Shown: positions 61,788-64,000 of the stretch, one piece after another
Layout: each line of letters opens with the position of its first letter
How positions within the stretch are numbered: the stretch's first letter is position 1
DNA from: Glossina fuscipes
Taxonomy: Eukaryota > Arthropoda > Insecta > Diptera > Glossinidae
Assembly: GCF_014805625.2 (NCBI RefSeq)
Contig: NW_023998491.1
Location: 1,072,730 to 1,136,729, forward strand
Length of the DNA stretch: 64,000 bases
Reading direction: 5' to 3'
Notes under the pieces: generated by a model
The model's input: only the letters and a program-made list of their open reading frames with translations
Database searches by the model: none
Told to the model about the DNA's origin: nothing
Made by a program: the position numbers and the translations under genes

Positions 61788-62447
61788 ATCTCCTTTAGTT
61801 TCAAGATGCCTATGACATGTTTTATCATAAGGAATGATTTTGACTTACGTTTATCAAATTTGTCACAGTCACAAACCTGAAGACAGAAAACAGAAATTTT
61901 CTTCTAACGTTAGATTACATTCTTCAGTCACTTAAATGTAAATTGGAAAGAAATTGTAATGAAATTTTCGTTCGATAATTGTGGACTTACTAGAATAAGA
62001 TGATGGTGACGACCACATCGATACTTATAGGCGAAAATTAAATGAAAAGTTAACCACAACGAAACTACTTTCCAGAATAATTTAAAATTTTGTTTAATTT
62101 TTCCTTTCTTTAAAATGTGTTTCGCAAAAAAATAAAAGAGAAAAAAAAAAAAACTTAAATCATGCTTTTGGATCATAATATATTTATCAATCAATTACAG
62201 TTTCATTTTAATTTAAGTATTTTTATGTGCCCATGTTTGTGTAATTCTATATTTCATTTCGCATTCGTGTAGAATTTCCAAAGCATAACAATTCATAGCG
62301 GACTGAAGTGCCAATAAATTTGCCGTACAATGCGAAACAATTCTGAAAACAAATAATAGAGACTTTAGTGCCATATATCTAGATAGCGATGTATATGTAG
62401 GCGTATAGTCATACAATATATACATACATAGATACATATACATATAC

Positions 62448-62485
<38 letters not shown>

Positions 62486-64000
62486 CATGTGTGTGTGCGT
62501 GTGTAAGCAAATCTATATATATATATATACATAAATATATATAGGGATATACATAGGGATTTTTATGTATATATATATAAGGATATATACGTGTATATAT
62601 GTATATATATAAGCATATATATATTTACATATAAATATATAAATATATATATGAAGGGACATATGCGCTTCTGTAGATATTATGTATATATATATAGGTA
62701 CATAAGGATACATCTACACGTGTATGAATTGACGCAACCACTACAATTACACAGAACAAAGCGCTGATAACCAAACCAAACAGGATTCAAGCAATCAAAC
62801 AATTGTTCAATAACCAATGCCATGTGCATGTGTATTGTCAGCGAATAGTAGAGAATAAAAGAAATCCTAACAAAAAAGTAATACGCGTGTCCTTTCCATA
62901 CTTTTCGCCATTGTAACAAGAACCTGACCACCTGACACAAACAATAATTAAAGCTTTAACGAGGCGAACTGATGTGCGCTATAAAACACAACAGTTGTGC
63001 TGGATTGCGTTGGGTTGGGTTTGTAAAGTGCAAAAATTTAATTTTTCCTGGCCACAAGCCAAAAATTAAAGTTCTCCATTTTCGTGCGTTTTTTCCGATT
63101 GACTCTTCAATTCAATTCAATTCAATTCAGTTCAATTTAAATATAATTTTTCCTTTTTTTTTTTTTTTTTCCTCCATTCAAAACAATATCAATTAAAGAA
63201 CTTGAAATTTTTTTCATGCTTGCAGTGCAAAATCACAATGTCATCATGCATTTATTTAATTATTTTAAAGAGCCGATGTCACAACATTAAGCCTTTTTTT
63301 TTGATGCAAAAAAAAAGAAATCCTTTAATTAATTTATTCCGCAGAAATTGTAAATTCCTCTTATTTTCCGACCTTCATAAACAAAAAAAAAAAAAAAAAA
63401 ACGTAGTCTTCAGCTTGCTCTCTTCCACTGCAAATCCTCTTGATAGGAAAGAGTAAAAAATGTTTATGACTAGAAAAAAAAAAAAAAAGAAAAAAGAAAA
63501 CGAGATGGAGTGAGAAAGAAACGAAACAATGTAATACAAAAGTTAATTAACACAAAAAATATGCTAAAAATTATTATAAAGCTGTGGGGCAGAGAAGGAA
63601 AAGTCAAAACTCGCAGAACAAAACGAAGCGGTATTATCCTTCTCAACTCGAAAACATAAATTAAATTTTGCTAAGAGAAGAAGTAAGAAGCAACAACAAA
63701 CAAATCGAGTTAAAAAATAAACAATTATAACACAATAAAAGTCTGCATAAAACAATAAACAATTATAACGTTTTGTCCTACGCTGCTCCAAAGCATGAAC
63801 AATGAATGCTTGTGCGAAAGCATACAGCGATGAAGTCTCGCATTATTAATTGTAAAAGTTCAAGGCATGCAATTACTTTTTAAATGCATTTTACATAAGT
63901 TCCTCGATTAACCAAATGCATCATTCTTCTTCTTCTTCTAGCGTATTCGCTTAGCTTCATAAATTTTGACAGATTAAGTTTTATCCGCATTTTTTAAGTC
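61788..64000. other. Non-coding stretch to the end of the window
   Basis: No supported gene. A dense TA/TATG/TACA tract covers about 62415-62710. A pentanucleotide (TTCAA)n lies at 63106-63135. Poly-T or poly-A runs lie at 63155-63170, 63384-63401 and 63474-63488. A (TTC)n tract is at about 63924-63940. Confidence 0.55.
62415..62710. repeat. Compound TA/TATG/TACA low-complexity tract
   Basis: About 300 bp of alternating pyrimidine-purine sequence, mostly (TA)n with TATG, TACA and GGATATA interruptions. It is near-palindromic and gives spurious Tyr/Ile-rich open frames on the minus strand. Confidence 0.85.

Overview
This is a eukaryotic nuclear window, almost certainly from a higher fly (Diptera, Schizophora). 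It is AT-rich and full of long homopolymer and dinucleotide tracts. It carries DINE-1/INE-1-like Helentron repeats, several mariner elements with TA target duplications, and one intron-containing gene of the sperm-leucylaminopeptidase (S-Lap) type. A tephritid or a related large-genome fly is plausible, but I cannot name the species.

The only convincing host gene lies at 14734-16545 on the + strand. It has three exons, two short phase-0 introns and a 551-residue product of peptidase family M17. Aligned by spacing to the classical leucine aminopeptidase active site, two key positions are lost (the metal-ligand Lys is Gln304 and the catalytic Arg is Ile390) and the other five are kept. With a basic, presequence-like N-terminus, this fits the Drosophila S-Laps, which build the paracrystalline material of sperm mitochondria and are partly dead enzymes.

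The rest, over 95% of the window, is non-coding or repetitive. (1) Twelve stretches of DINE-1-like DNA fall in two families. Family A is at 31978, 36361, 40151, 51854(-), 54571, 57270(-) and 61074. Family B is at 10129, 13445(-), 23756(-), 47932 and 59664. (2) Four mariner-like elements have terminal inverted repeats and TA duplications, in two pairs. The pair at 12387 and 29672 shares one internal deletion, so it is a MITE-like family. The pair at 26391 and 34208 are differently decayed copies. A fifth mariner fragment is at about 41700. (3) Four copies of a tRNA-derived SINE with an (AAT)n tail lie at 4565, 26077(-), 29338 and 54962(-); two have clear target-site duplications. (4) A decayed non-LTR reverse transcriptase fragment lies at about 6919-7560(-). 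(5) Tandem repeats include a dimeric higher-order array at 39069-39606, a two-copy repeat at 49123-49354 and many microsatellites.

The window reads as a repeat-rich intergenic or intronic landscape around one testis-type gene. I found no CRISPR, prophage, operon or bacterial features, and no free-standing tRNA or rRNA gene. I saw no clearly undescribed system. The points most worth a second look are the degenerate S-Lap active site, the tRNA-SINE family, the mariner-derived MITE and the alternating higher-order repeat.
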